Shown one piece after another: positions 10,795 to 21,740 of a DNA stretch of 64,000 nt. Position numbers and translations under genes: made by a program. Below the pieces are notes generated by a model. The model searched no databases. It was not told the origin of the DNA and saw nothing but the letters and a program-made list of their open reading frames with translations. Origin of the DNA: Hemibagrus wyckioides. Its lineage: Eukaryota; Chordata; Actinopteri; Siluriformes; Bagridae. The DNA lies in assembly GCF_019097595.1 (NCBI RefSeq), contig NC_080718.1, positions 15,683,657 through 15,747,656 of the forward strand. Direction: 5' to 3'. How positions within the stretch are numbered: position 1 is the stretch's first letter; each line of letters opens with the position of its first letter.

Positions 10795-11640
10795 TTTAGA
10801 AGATATGGGAGGTGGGAGTTTCAAATTGCCTAATGGTAACATCATCGTCTTCATAATCATCATCATCATCATCAACAACAAAAACATCATTAATAATGTT
10901 AATACTACCACTACTACTAATAATAATAATAACAATAAAAAAATACTAATAACAAGCCTAACAATAAATAAGACAAATTGTTTCTTGATAATTGGAGATT
11001 CTAAAAGAGTTAGAAAGGAAACAGGTAGCTATCGAAATAGGCGACAATGGTGGATATTATTATTCATTTATTTATTTTGCAGTTTTTTAGTTTTTACACA
11101 CTTGTGACATGTTTTAAAAGATCTTCATTCTGCCCTTTAAACATGGATTTTCGGAGAAGGGCACATACTTTATTTGACACTTTTTCTCTTTATTTTTGTT
11201 GCAGCTGTGCTAGACATTGCGTATATTCTAACACGCCTTTTTTGCTTACAGTCCATGAAGCACTCAATGAGTCAAATAAAACTCGTCTGAACATATTTAA
11301 TAATTCACTTCTATTATGTTAGAGCCTTAGAGGAAAATAAAGTCCTTAACCAGTTACATACATTATTTGGCAGATACAATGTGGTCAGAAGCCGGTTTAT
11401 GTTTTAGATCAGCCTCTGCGCTCTCTAAAGCTCTACTTGCAATATTGCTCATTGCAAATAAACAATAGCTGATAAACAATGAAAATATAGTGTTAATATA
11501 TATATATAGGAAGTGTACACGGAGGAGCAAATTGCAAGACTGTAAACTTTGAATGGAGGCACGTCACTTCTGGGCAAATTTGCACAGATATTAAATTTCG
11601 GCCCTCTCATTTTAGTCTTAGGCCTAATGCGAGGCTGAAT
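10795..11640. other. Intergenic, low complexity then unique sequence
   Basis: TCA/AAT/TAA-rich low complexity is visible to about 10,960. AT-rich unique sequence with no credible exon follows. Confidence 0.6.
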
Positions 11641-12160
11641 TTTTATAGCGCGCTGATCGATATCGCTGTAAAAATAATCATTTTTTTAAACTAGCGGGGC
11701 AGCGAAATCTTTGCTTTGTGCTAAAGTCAACAGTGGCAGAGTTTGAGCTCAAATAAATGCCGCTGTGCCTGGAGCACTTTGCAGAAGGCAGCGGGGAAGC
11801 AGCGGACTCTCACGCCTTTCCTTTACAACAGCTTACAGGTAGGAGCAGCTCATGTCCTCACATCCCATTTCCACACACTTGGATGGCATGTCGGGGTTTA
11901 CATTCAAAGGGCTGCAACTCGGAGACGCGGGAGGTTTATTTCGCTCTCGAATTTAAGAGATACGGTTCGCGGATTGTAACAAGACTTGCTGGAGCCTTTT
12001 CTCTCGCGCGACTTGCTACTGACAGCCTGCAACTTCAGCTGATAGATGACGAGCTTCCTTCATATTGTGGGAGAAATGCGCTCTCTCCACCGTGCGAACA
12101 AGAGCCAGCACTATCCACGGCGACCCCCCAGAGTTCTCATGTGGAGAATGATTGAGTGGT
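11640..12160. promoter_or_regulatory. CpG-enriched island, candidate regulatory element or exon
   Basis: Frequent CG dinucleotides and loss of AT low complexity mark this segment against its flanks. It has a TCF/LEF-type TTCAAAG near 11,904, several GCGC/CGCG runs and a good splice donor CAG|GTAGGAG (cut after 11,838). A 132-codon open frame (11757-12155, +) overlaps but resembles no known protein and probably reflects few TA-rich stop codons in GC-rich DNA. It could be an enhancer, or an exon of a non-coding transcript downstream of foxa2. Confidence 0.35.
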
Positions 12161-12552
12161 TGATATTTTCTATTGTTCAGTGATTATAACGATAAGTAGC
12201 GTTAACGAAGCTTAACATGTAAGACATTACTCGGAATAATTACCATGTAATCGGTGACAGTATTAATGTTTTCGTTATTTGCAAGAGGTTGCGTAATTGT
12301 TCATATCCTGTAATAATTAAAAACCCGTGTTAAAGATAGTCAGGGGGAAAATGCGGCAGTTATGACTGCTGGGTATTACAACCAGGTTTGCAGTTGTAGT
12401 ACACACCTGCTTTACTTCACCTGCCACAGATCACCGACAGAAAGGCAAAACGAAGCATTTTGCAGATCTTACACTATAGCAAACGAACAACTTTATGGTT
12501 TGGTTACTGGAATTAGACATAAGTCTTTTAACATCGGGAAGTAATAGAAATC

Positions 12553-12586
<34 letters not shown>
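12553..12586. repeat. (AAT)n microsatellite
   Basis: About eleven AAT units. Confidence 0.95.
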
Positions 12587-12587
<1 letters not shown>

Positions 12588-12790
12588 AATTAATTGTCGG
12601 TAACCAATATAAATCTCACAGTTTGTAAGTATTATAACTTAAAAGTTTTATTTTTAAAATTGAATTTTAAGTTTATTTCGCATTTTTAAATAAATAAAAT
12701 CGTTTAAATGTATCAGTTATTTGCACAAGCTATATTATTTTCGGCAACAAATAAAAATAATGAAAGCTATTCCACCATCACTGCTGATAC

Positions 12791-12852
<62 letters not shown>
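12791..12852. repeat. (ATA)n microsatellite
   Basis: About twenty ATA units. The overlapping open frame encodes poly-Asn only. Confidence 0.97.
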
Positions 12853-12854
<2 letters not shown>

Positions 12855-13439
12855 TTCTATAATATTATATAAAATCAAAAAATCGTTACAGCTGTGCAGC
12901 TCCAGTTAGTGGAGAGTCTTCACTGCAAATGGAAAATACAAAGTGGATGTAGAAATAAATATAAATAAAATATCTGACAGCCGTTATAATGGACTGAAAA
13001 CCCGCCCGGATAATGTGCTGTGTTTCAAATCGCATAACAATCATCCCAATTAACATAACATTTATCAAAGACACCGCTAAGCTTAATTACGCTTACTGTT
13101 AAATCCATTTAATCGGGTTACATTTACTAAGAGTGTTCCAGTTTCCGCGATTATTTGCAATGTGAAAGTCTGTAAGTAATAAACATTTGAACCTCATTTC
13201 CCAAACCCCCCAAAGAGCCGATATCAGAGAAGACTTCAGACATCATTAAGTGGCCTGGTGTTTGCATCATATATTTTATCTGCAGCTAGTCGCCTATTTT
13301 CTCGGCCTACGTATAGTGCAATAAGCTAAATATTTTCTGTGCTATTTCTGTACTAAATAAGGTCTAGTATAAATCCAGCTGGCCTTTCAAACCATTGAAA
13401 TGGCATCAATATAATCGATAATACTTGTGATGAGTGATC

Positions 13440-13660
13440 TAGGGACAGCCAATACAAACTTTGCGATGCGCGGGGTCTTACGTAACCCGTATAGCCAATC
13501 TGGCGCGCGCTGTGCTTGCCTGAAGTTCGGAACACCCAAGTAGATCGTATCCAGGGAAACGGCGCGCGGCCATCTTACCGGGCGTTAAAGCGGCTTTTAG
13601 GCCGCGGCTGCGACAGGAGCGACACAGCAGCCCGACTTAACTTCTCCCTCACACCAAATG
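13440..13660 (+). promoter_or_regulatory. Candidate CpG-island promoter for a downstream lncRNA
   Basis: Two CCAAT boxes in + orientation (13449-13453 and 13495-13499) precede a GCGCGC-rich core and a GCCATCTT YY1-type site (13569-13576). The GC-rich GGCCGCGGCTGCG stretch follows (about 13,600). This is a typical TATA-less promoter layout. There is no long ORF downstream, so the transcript would be non-coding. In mammals LINC00261 (DEANR1) starts a few kb downstream of FOXA2 on the same strand, which fits. The element may serve as both promoter and enhancer. Confidence 0.4.
13529..13544 (+). promoter_or_regulatory. GLI binding site (floor-plate enhancer type)
   Basis: GGAACACCCAAGTAGA contains the GLI nonamer GAACACCCA (13530-13538). 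It continues into AAGTAGA, the same flank as in the 3' GLI site of the mouse Foxa2 floor-plate enhancer used in GLI reporter constructs. Conservation of the flank beyond the nine-base core makes chance unlikely. Confidence 0.7.
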
Positions 13661-13917
13661 CTCTTAATCCCAAAAGCACAGCAGAGTAAAGCTGCTGCCC
13701 CACAGTATATTAAAAGAACACAAAGTCAGCCCGAGTGCGAAAAGGCAGTTTCTCCGGCAGCAGCGATTCCCACACGGCTCTGAGAACGCACGAAAAATGT
13801 CTTTAATAACACAAGTATACAGTGCAATGAACATGTATATATTTCTACCTTAGCTGTGTGGGCCAAATACACAATAAATCATGACATCGGTCTACTATCT
13901 TTACCTCTTCTTTGCAG
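13600..13917 (+). ncRNA. Possible first exon of a LINC00261-like lncRNA
   Basis: If transcription starts near 13,600, the first strong splice donor is CAG|GTATGA with the cut after 13,917. No ORF of note lies between. Homology to the mammalian lncRNA is suggested only by position, since lncRNA sequence is rarely conserved this far. Boundaries are guesses until RNA evidence is seen. Confidence 0.22.
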
Positions 13918-14030
13918 GTATGATATCCTGTCTAAATTCTTGCTATTTGCTTTCTTTTTGCAAAAGGATTAATTTTGTATTATAAAGATAGGATATATTT
14001 ATAATACTAACTGGCCTACAGATATAGATA

Positions 14031-14064
14031 TACTACTACTACTACTACTACTACTAATAATAAT

Positions 14065-14106
<42 letters not shown>

Positions 14107-14145
14107 AATAATAATAATAATAATTATTATTATTATTATTATTAT
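14031..14145. repeat. Compound trinucleotide microsatellite (ACT/AAT/AAC/AAT/ATT)
   Basis: About 115 bp of trinucleotide blocks follow one another without a break: ACT, then AAT, AAC, AAT and finally ATT. The last two blocks are complementary and can fold as a hairpin. Confidence 0.96.
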
Positions 14146-15800
14146 GAATTAATTATAAATGAAAAATAATTTAAATATATTTAATGTTATACAATAACTA
14201 CAATAATAAAAACATTAATAAGTAAACTAGATTCTAATTTTATCCTTCCATATACAAACATCATGAACTATGTGCATTATCAGAGCATCTATGTGCATTC
14301 CCATGTAACAATACTAGAACAATAATAGAAATCTGGTCTTACAAGTAAATACATGATTAAATGCAGAAGTTTGATGAGGGAAATAGGGCAGTAAATGTAC
14401 TAATATTGCTACAATACAGAGAAGATCATATTGTGCAAATTAGAAAAAGACCAACAGCATTAAGGCTTGTAATAAATTAGAAAAACATATAACATTTTGC
14501 AGATCAAAGAAAATCTGCAGTGTGATTGTGAATATGGAGTAATCTGAACTGCAAAAGCCCCATGCACCTTTAATCCATGGCAATACAAATGGTCACATTT
14601 GCATGGCACAAACATGTCAGGTATCAGCATGTGTGGAGGATTTAGGAAAGTGTGCTTGATATACATCTATAAAGGTGTGTGCTGACCAGTGTCCTGTTGT
14701 CTCAGTTTGCTGGCATTCCAGGTAGAAACTGAACAGAAAATAATGTTGGAATAACAACAATCAAATTTAGAAGTATATTATGAATTACCTGATGATAGTT
14801 TTATATTTTGTGGTTTAAAATACTGATGAAATCTTATTATCAATTGTAAATGATGCCCAGTTAACAAATTCACATCATCGTTTTCCTGCTGAGACTAGGC
14901 TATAGAGAGCCAGATGGAAGCTAGCGGAAATAAGCCATGGATGCAACAGAGGTCAAATAGTGTGTTCACACTGCTCTAACAGAACAGTGTGAAATTCCTG
15001 TTCTGTCTCTCATAGTCAAGACTTGCCAAACCGCAGGCCAGATCCTATACACATGGTTACACTTCACAACTTCATCAGTGTTTATAAGCAAAGCACAAAC
15101 TAGAATTTCTTTATATTTCTTTTTTAGAGATGTCTTCAACATCCTCTGTATCCTGTAATTCTTCTGTACACTGGATATTTACATACAGGGATACAAAATG
15201 GGTAAATTTCATTCGTATTTGCCAAAATCTCTGGTTCATGTTTGTCCATTCCCCTTGTGCAGACATACATATACATATACACATCGTATAGATTTCAGTA
15301 GTTCTCACCCTCATCCAACATTTCCTCTGGTTAAAGTCTACAGTTCAAGACTAAGTCACTGGGAAGGACACTCAACTCATTAAAACTTAATGAAAGCAAT
15401 AAACACAGGTGCCAGCAATTCATTCAGACGCCCAAACCAATCTCCATTTCCCGCTAAAGGCAAACAAGCCCAGATGCCCCAGTGTGATTCGCTGAATAAC
15501 AAAAGCAAATCAAATTTTTGTCCTGCATGTGTTCCCAATGCAGAAATGTAGAGGCAATAGGTTATGCCGAGACAGAGCTTGTCCAATTTATTGTACGTGA
15601 GACGGGTGTGTCACTGAGGTGATTCCAGCATTTTCTCGGACAGCAAAGAGCTTGTAGTTGAGAGGATGGCAGGAATATATATGCAATATTCATAAGAACC
15701 TATTTCTTCAAGATAGCACTGGGCAGACATGCATGATGATAAAAATTAAGTCTATACCGCTTTCTTAGAATCACAGTGATTAACTGCTTCCAACTATACT
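14146..15800. other. Intergenic sequence
   Basis: AT-rich unique-looking sequence without a credible exon. The one structured site noted is the T-box-like inverted repeat at 14,965-14,993. Confidence 0.65.
14965..14993. promoter_or_regulatory. Inverted T-box-like half-sites
   Basis: TTCACACTG (14965-14973) and its exact reverse complement CAGTGTGAA (14985-14993) face each other across an 11-base spacer. The TCACAC/GTGTGA cores resemble the halves of the Brachyury palindrome, although the last bases differ from the consensus CACCT. It may be only a chance hairpin. Confidence 0.3.
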
Positions 15801-15801
15801 A

Positions 15802-15892
<91 letters not shown>

Positions 15893-15896
15893 ATTT

Positions 15897-15927
<31 letters not shown>

Positions 15928-15952
15928 CACATACACACACACACACACACAG
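15801..15952. repeat. (TATC)n(AC)n compound microsatellite
   Basis: About 92 bp of TATC tetranucleotides, a short TTT break, and about 55 bp of AC with a few substitutions. Confidence 0.97.
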
Positions 15953-17200
15953 TACACATTATAATCTAGAAATGTCTTTAATCTAATAATCTAATAATCT
16001 ATTCTAGATGTCTGTATTCTATATATCTTGGAATACATCATGTCTCAGTCCAAATCACAATGAAAAATCAACAGCATAACTGCTTACAGAACTGAATCCA
16101 AGTGTTCAGTTTAAAGAGACTATGAGCTACTGTAATCAAAAAGCCCTACCACTTACTCTATATTCCCTTCACTCACAATGCATGAACCCAAATGCAATCC
16201 GATATAAATGGTACAGATCATTCATCACACTGAGATTAATGTGTGAATAAAGCACTGTTAAAAGCCCAGAGATGAGATTACTTGTAGATACTACAGGGTA
16301 GTGCTCCCCAGACACACACAATTTAACCCATGTCTGCTTACCATTGACAGTGACATATTGGCCAGACTAATTCAATTTTCTGTCAGATTAAGTGTAGGTA
16401 GTATTGTTTAGGAAGTAGATTTATCATCAGTGATTTACAAAAGAAAGACCCCCAGTGTAGACACACAACGGAATCTGTCAGCAACCGTGCTGTGTACAAT
16501 GACCTATCCATGTTTAACATGCCTACATTTCTATTAATCAGAGCATCAGCCACTGAAATATTATATAAAGCATTACGTAAACAGACACACTTTGTGGTTA
16601 GGTTCAATCATGCTAAATACTATTTACAATTTTGCCAGAAAATAAAAAAGGCAAAGCATTATTTGAGGTACTGTTCAGTTTAGGCTTACCAACCATTACC
16701 ATAACTGTGTATCTGGGGCTTAAGCGGACCAACCCACTATTAAGGTCACTTATCCCAAAGACTGTTCTGTTACTATACCAATGCAAATAAGTCATCTGCA
16801 CATGCAAAGCTGCGCATTATTAGAGACTAGTCCAACATGATGAATCCTTTTGAGCGGTGCAGATGATTTAGACCAGGAAAAAGATTAATTACAACACAAG
16901 GTTTGCTTATGAGAAGAGCATTTGCAAGGGGGAGGCTTTTCAAATACCTGGCCCACATGATGGTGTAGTTAAAATTTACAATGTTTTTAAAATCAAAAAG
17001 CTTCACATGCAGTAGGAGAGTCAGAAATGCTTGCAGTCTAGTGCTTTTTGTGGATTTGCATCATAGGAGATGAGAAGAGAATGCAAGAGAGGTTTTACAT
17101 TTCCTAAATATGGACAGTTATTATTCTGCACTATGAATTAGAACACTGCTCTAAGTTACTGTCTGAGCCATTAAACATAAAAACAACTGAAATAATTGCC
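15953..17200. other. Intergenic sequence
   Basis: No exon, transposon or clear motif cluster is seen. Open frames are short and composition-driven. Confidence 0.65.
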
Positions 17201-17294
<94 letters not shown>

Positions 17295-17303
17295 GCAAAT
17301 GTA

Positions 17304-17355
<52 letters not shown>
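17201..17355. repeat. (AAT)n(ATT)n...(AAT)n palindromic microsatellite
   Basis: About 60 bp of AAT runs directly into about 34 bp of ATT, then a 10-base gap and about 50 bp of AAT. The ATT block can pair with either AAT arm, so the tract can form hairpins or a cruciform. Confidence 0.97.
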
Positions 17356-17356
<1 letters not shown>

Positions 17357-17739
17357 CTACGCATCAACAACAAGTGTTAGCTTTTATATACATAAAAATA
17401 TTTGAATGATATGAGAGTTAGAATGCTACAGGTTTCCTGAGATCATAATATGAATCACCTTGCACATAGTTTTACTGTGTGAAATTTCTGTTATATATCT
17501 ATAAGTGTGATCATTTCCCCGTAATAACGAATGGGTAATACAGGCGCAAACATAGCACTGAACCTATGCATGGATTTTATTCTATCCCCAATCAATACAC
17601 TACTGTGGGCTTCACTGAAAGTAATCTTAATTGCAAAAAAAAATCCTGAACACTGTCTATCAAATACAAGATGTCTGACAAGCAGAAAGCCAGCATCTAG
17701 AAGAGAGTTCTAACTGCTACAACACATTTTACTGAGCAG
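17356..17739. other. Intergenic sequence
   Basis: Nothing recognisable; AT-rich without motif clustering. Confidence 0.6.
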
Positions 17740-18290
17740 TTGGTGATAAACGCAGTTAGCCCCTCCTTGGCTTAAAGCAATTAATTCAGGCACCCTGACA
17801 TCAACTCTCCAATCCTCTGACAGCTTGGAGCCCAAATCAAAATGCTAGTTCTCCTGGGAACAGGAGAAGATAGCCGGCTCTTTTCTGGACTGTTTGCTCA
17901 CTGGGCCTGAGAGCAATCTTCCTTGCTGAATGAAATGCAAGGACACAAACAATGTGGCGGCGAGAGAATGGAAGACGGGGAATGAACAGTTTGGACTATT
18001 TGCTCAGCAGAAGGGCAGTCACAATGGCTGGCCCATGGCTTTCCCATGCATCAAGCCTCTTAGTCTTAGCACTCCTTTGTTGCTGGGTTTCGTTCAGATA
18101 AGAGCCCAGCTGCCCCATGCATTTAATTCCCATTGTACACCATACTGTATAGCCATTTATCTGCTTTTAGGTGGCTTTTCGTCATTTTGTTATTTCATAA
18201 GTGTGCATCATATTGCCATGGTCTTCCTTCACCTTTGCATGTGCAGGCGTTTAGGAGGCTGGACCAAGAAAACAAGCAAGGTCAAGACTA
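17740..18290. promoter_or_regulatory. Candidate endoderm enhancer (FOX, SOX, GATA cluster)
   Basis: A complex, repeat-free block about 8 kb downstream of foxa2. It holds two HNF3-type sites, TGTTTGCTC (17891-17899) and TATTTGCTC (17997-18005). SOX cores ACAATGG (18021-18027) and CCATTGT (18130-18136) and a GATA site AGATAAG (18097-18103) lie within about 250 bp. FOXA, SOX17 and GATA4/5/6 act together in endoderm. A 123-codon open frame overlaps but shows no domain. Function is inferred from motifs. Confidence 0.4.
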
Positions 18291-19028
18291 CAGAAGGATA
18301 AGTCTTCTCCTTTCACTTAAGCATGTGTGTTTGTGTGCGTGTGTTTGTGTGTGTGTGTTTGTGTACATGTGTGCTTGAGCCACTATAATGCTTATTAAAT
18401 GAGCTGCACCTTAAATCATTCCATTTAAGCAATTACAAAAAAAGAAATTACCACTTGGGGAAAAAAACGGAGTACAGTGAATGAAAGAAAAATGCCTAAC
18501 CTTCCATTACTGTTAAAACACAGGTTTTAAACAGAGAGCACCACCCAAAAAAAGATTACAACATCAGCTTGGTTATAAATCAAACAGACAGTCCAAACTA
18601 TGCCATGTGCCATTTGCATATAGGATTCCAAAGCCGTCTGTGACCACAAAAGTGCACGCTAGTCAAGTGGGTAAAACTCCAGACCCCAGGAGGTCATGCA
18701 GGATAACAAAGATATAACATTAAATAAAAAGAATTAATAAATAATATTAAATTGCAGAAACCTTAAGATTCTTATATCTCTGCTTTCACCCTAGAAGAAA
18801 GCCTGACAGGCAGAGGTAGTTAAGACAGCATTATCTATCACCTGTTTATTTACTGTGCTTCTAATATTGGCTGGTATTGCTCTTAATTGTTTATCGGCTA
18901 CTTATTTCACTGCTGCTGCTACTTTTGTACACTTTGTCACTGTCATTTTTTTTAATTCAAGTAATTCAACTTTAAGATGTGCTAAACTGAATAAAAAAAT
19001 TATATTTCAATATATTAATATACAAAAG
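18291..19028. other. Intergenic sequence with an imperfect GT repeat
   Basis: An interrupted GT-rich run at about 18,322-18,368, then AT-rich unique sequence. No gene is seen. Confidence 0.65.
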
Positions 19029-19070
19029 AATAAAATTATTAAAATTATTAAAATTATTAAAATTATTAAA

Positions 19071-19114
<44 letters not shown>
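19029..19114. repeat. 9-bp AAAATTATT tandem repeat running into (ATT)n
   Basis: About five AAAATTATT units precede about fourteen ATT trinucleotides. The ATT tract looks as if it expanded from the last 9-bp unit. Confidence 0.93.
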
Positions 19115-20640
19115 GAATTAACATTTTATTTAAGAGTTTTATGAACCAATAGGAATCAGTTAAGTGATATTTCACAAAATTGTACTGTTAGAAATATTAA
19201 TTGTTTAAAATTACCTCATTAATACTATGGGGTTCCATACCTAGGTAAGCACATTATAATCTTATTTATAAATCATTACAGGTTTTTATGCTATGTTGCT
19301 ACAGAGAGTATCAAAACCTTAAAAAGGGAAAGACTCATCAAAGTCAAGAGGTCCATATTTCCTCAAATGGCAAAAAACTTTTTTGCTTTTTTGCAAAAAT
19401 CTGGCTAACCTATTTATTCTAGTCCACATTCCCCATTCTAATTTCTAATAGCTTCGTCAGATCTATGATGTGGGAAGACAAAACCCAGAGAGTCTAATAC
19501 ATGGAACATTAATGTAATGGCAGTAAGAAAGTGGGATTAGTGTTAGGGATTTACGTCACAGTGGGAGGACTGATTTCCACAGTATGATAATGGCCTATTA
19601 TACTCTTATCATGTTTCAAAGAGGGAGCCTAATAGAAGGAGAATTATAGTTCCGGGGTGATATGGTAAAAAAAAAGTAATGATGTAGAATGCAAAGCAAC
19701 ATGTCAAAACAAAGAGCGGATCAGTCCTGTTTATAGTGTAGCGTTCTATATGCTCGTTTTACTCGTAAATGCAAGTCCATTTGTATGTGTGTAGGTGAGG
19801 GTGTGTGCATGAACATGTGTGTGGGATAGTTTTGCATAACGCTTCACTGATGCTAAAGTAAAGCTCTGTTCATGGCTTTTCAGCACGCCTTTAAGTTGCC
19901 ATCACTGTGTAATTGATGAGTGCTGAGACATGACACAAAGCTCTACTGCTCAGAAAATGAAAGGGAATAACCGAGTCATATAAGATGAAACACACAAAAG
20001 ATGGGTGATTAGCAAGTACCGGAACAATGTTGATATTGCTCAGAGAACACACACGAATAAACACACCCTGCGCTGTACAGAGCTTTCACACGCTGCTCAA
20101 GCAACAAAAACAAACTCATCATTGCTACAGAGATGAAATAGGCATGAAATTCACTATCAAATTCTATCAACAACGTGAATTCAAATAACCTATGGGCTGC
20201 GCACGCAATTATTTACTCATCTTAGTTAGCAATTTTCTAAATTTGATGCATAAAGATACACTCTTTTGCCAAACAGTCCTTCCAGACCAGCTGCAGGAAG
20301 AAGTGCTGTTTCTGCTGGAGAAAACTTTCTAGTGTCAGACGCAATCCTTTCATGAAGGTTTTGCAAAGAATGACGAGGGAATGATTCTCCTTGGCACTAA
20401 AGAGTTTTCTAACTTTCATGTCATATCTTCCTTTCATTCTTGGGGATTAGTGTCTTATTCAAAGGTGCAATTACAAAGCTACACAGTGGAAGGGTGGGGA
20501 GAAATGAGCCTGCAGGTCTCTTCCATTTCATTCTGCATTTGAACCTTGTTACTTGAATGAGACATATTTCACTACTGCACTATACATATTTCACTACTGC
20601 AGTCCATTAAACATTATTGTTGATGACAGAACCATGGTTT
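19115..20640. other. Intergenic sequence
   Basis: Unique-looking non-coding sequence. No exon or repeat family was recognised. Confidence 0.6.
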
Positions 20641-20641
20641 A

Positions 20642-20645
<4 letters not shown>

Positions 20646-20687
<42 letters not shown>

Positions 20688-20711
20688 GACACAAACACAC
20701 ACACACACACA

Positions 20712-20743
<32 letters not shown>
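20646..20743. repeat. (TC)n and (CA)n compound microsatellite
   Basis: About 40 bp of TC, a short spacer and about 50 bp of CA with single interruptions. Confidence 0.96.
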
Positions 20744-21536
20744 TTTTTTCTAAATATTCTTTTACTGTTCCCATGTTATGAGGGATGCAAGATATATCTA
20801 ATCCAGAGATATAATTAAAATATACAAAAATATTTAACAAATAAATAAACAATTACTAAATATTTACATATTTTCATTTTACTAAAAGTCTAGCAACTGA
20901 AATTGTTTTTCTCTTACACTGACCCTTAGAAGACAAATAAGCAATATCTACATTGCCATAGGTCAATTTTCCTTTTAAAAATGTACTTATTTGTACCCAC
21001 AATTTGTAACAAATAATCACAAAAACATTTTTTACTGAGTTGTATCACAGACATGTTGCGTCAGCTCACGTTGAGTAATACTCAACTCCATGACCACAAC
21101 TGCAAGTAAAAACATACCTGCTTTAGAAGGATAGGCTGGTGCAGATCAAATCCTTAGAACACAACACCTTTCAAAACAGGAAAAAGTCCTGATTTGACAA
21201 CAAATCTTGAAACCATGTGCATAGTGAATAATCACTTTCCAACACAAAGTTTTATATGCAATGCATAAGCCTAAGGTCATGTATGCAAATACAAGTGTAT
21301 GTGTGAATAGTAACTAACTGAGCCAGTTTTAGTAGGAAAAGTGGTTTCCTCATGCAAATTCCCACAAGGGAGCTGGAGCAAGCCTTTGAATAACATGAAT
21401 GAACTGAATGACAGTTATAATGTGTTAGTGCATTGAAAATGCCAATAGATCACAAAATTTATGATATTTAAATCAACTCAAAGATAGATTTAGATGCCTG
21501 AAAATATAGTCATCGTAAATATGCTCTCATACTATT
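20744..21536. other. Intergenic sequence
   Basis: AT-rich non-coding sequence; nothing recognised. Confidence 0.6.
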
Positions 21537-21740
21537 ACATTTATGGCATTTGGTAGATGCCCTTTTTCAGAGTGACTTGCAGAAGTTCTTTCAAAGTTTC
21601 TATTAATAAGTACATAAATACTGGTTCTGTTAAAACCAATAATATTATTATCTGAAAACAAAGTCTGTAGTTTGGTCTCAGGAGGAATTATATATGCACA
21701 CAGTCTCTGAGCTAATAAAGACAAGACTTAATATTCTACT
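21537..21740 (+). repeat. Interspersed repeat, family B copy 1
   Basis: Starts TTACATTTATGGCATTTGG and continues with AGAGTGACTTGCAGAAG. I recognise this as a very common teleost dispersed repeat head. A second, different portion of the same family lies at 46,690-46,865, sharing the TTACATTTA and CAGAGTGACTT strings. Its class cannot be fixed here. Confidence 0.6.

Larger units (their letters stand above)
12161..13340. other. Intergenic, AT-rich with ATA microsatellites
   Basis: Mainly AT-rich non-coding sequence around the two ATA-type microsatellites listed separately. Open frames here are poly-Asn translations of the repeat or short random frames. Confidence 0.65.
13350..13660. promoter_or_regulatory. 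foxa2: Candidate floor-plate enhancer of foxa2
   Basis: A compact CpG-rich element about 3.4 kb beyond the foxa2 3' end. It contains a GLI site whose flanks match the GLI site of the mouse Foxa2 (HNF3-beta) floor-plate enhancer, known to lie in 3' flanking DNA and to mediate Sonic hedgehog response. Position and strand relative to the gene agree with the mouse arrangement. The motif is seen directly; the comparison uses the mouse site as I remember it. Confidence 0.6.

Noticed and set aside
10619..11107. 162-codon plus-strand open frame
   Set aside because: Made almost wholly of translated TA, ATATT and AAT microsatellites.
17196..17405. Poly-Asn/poly-Tyr open frame
   Set aside because: Direct translation of the AAT/ATT microsatellite.
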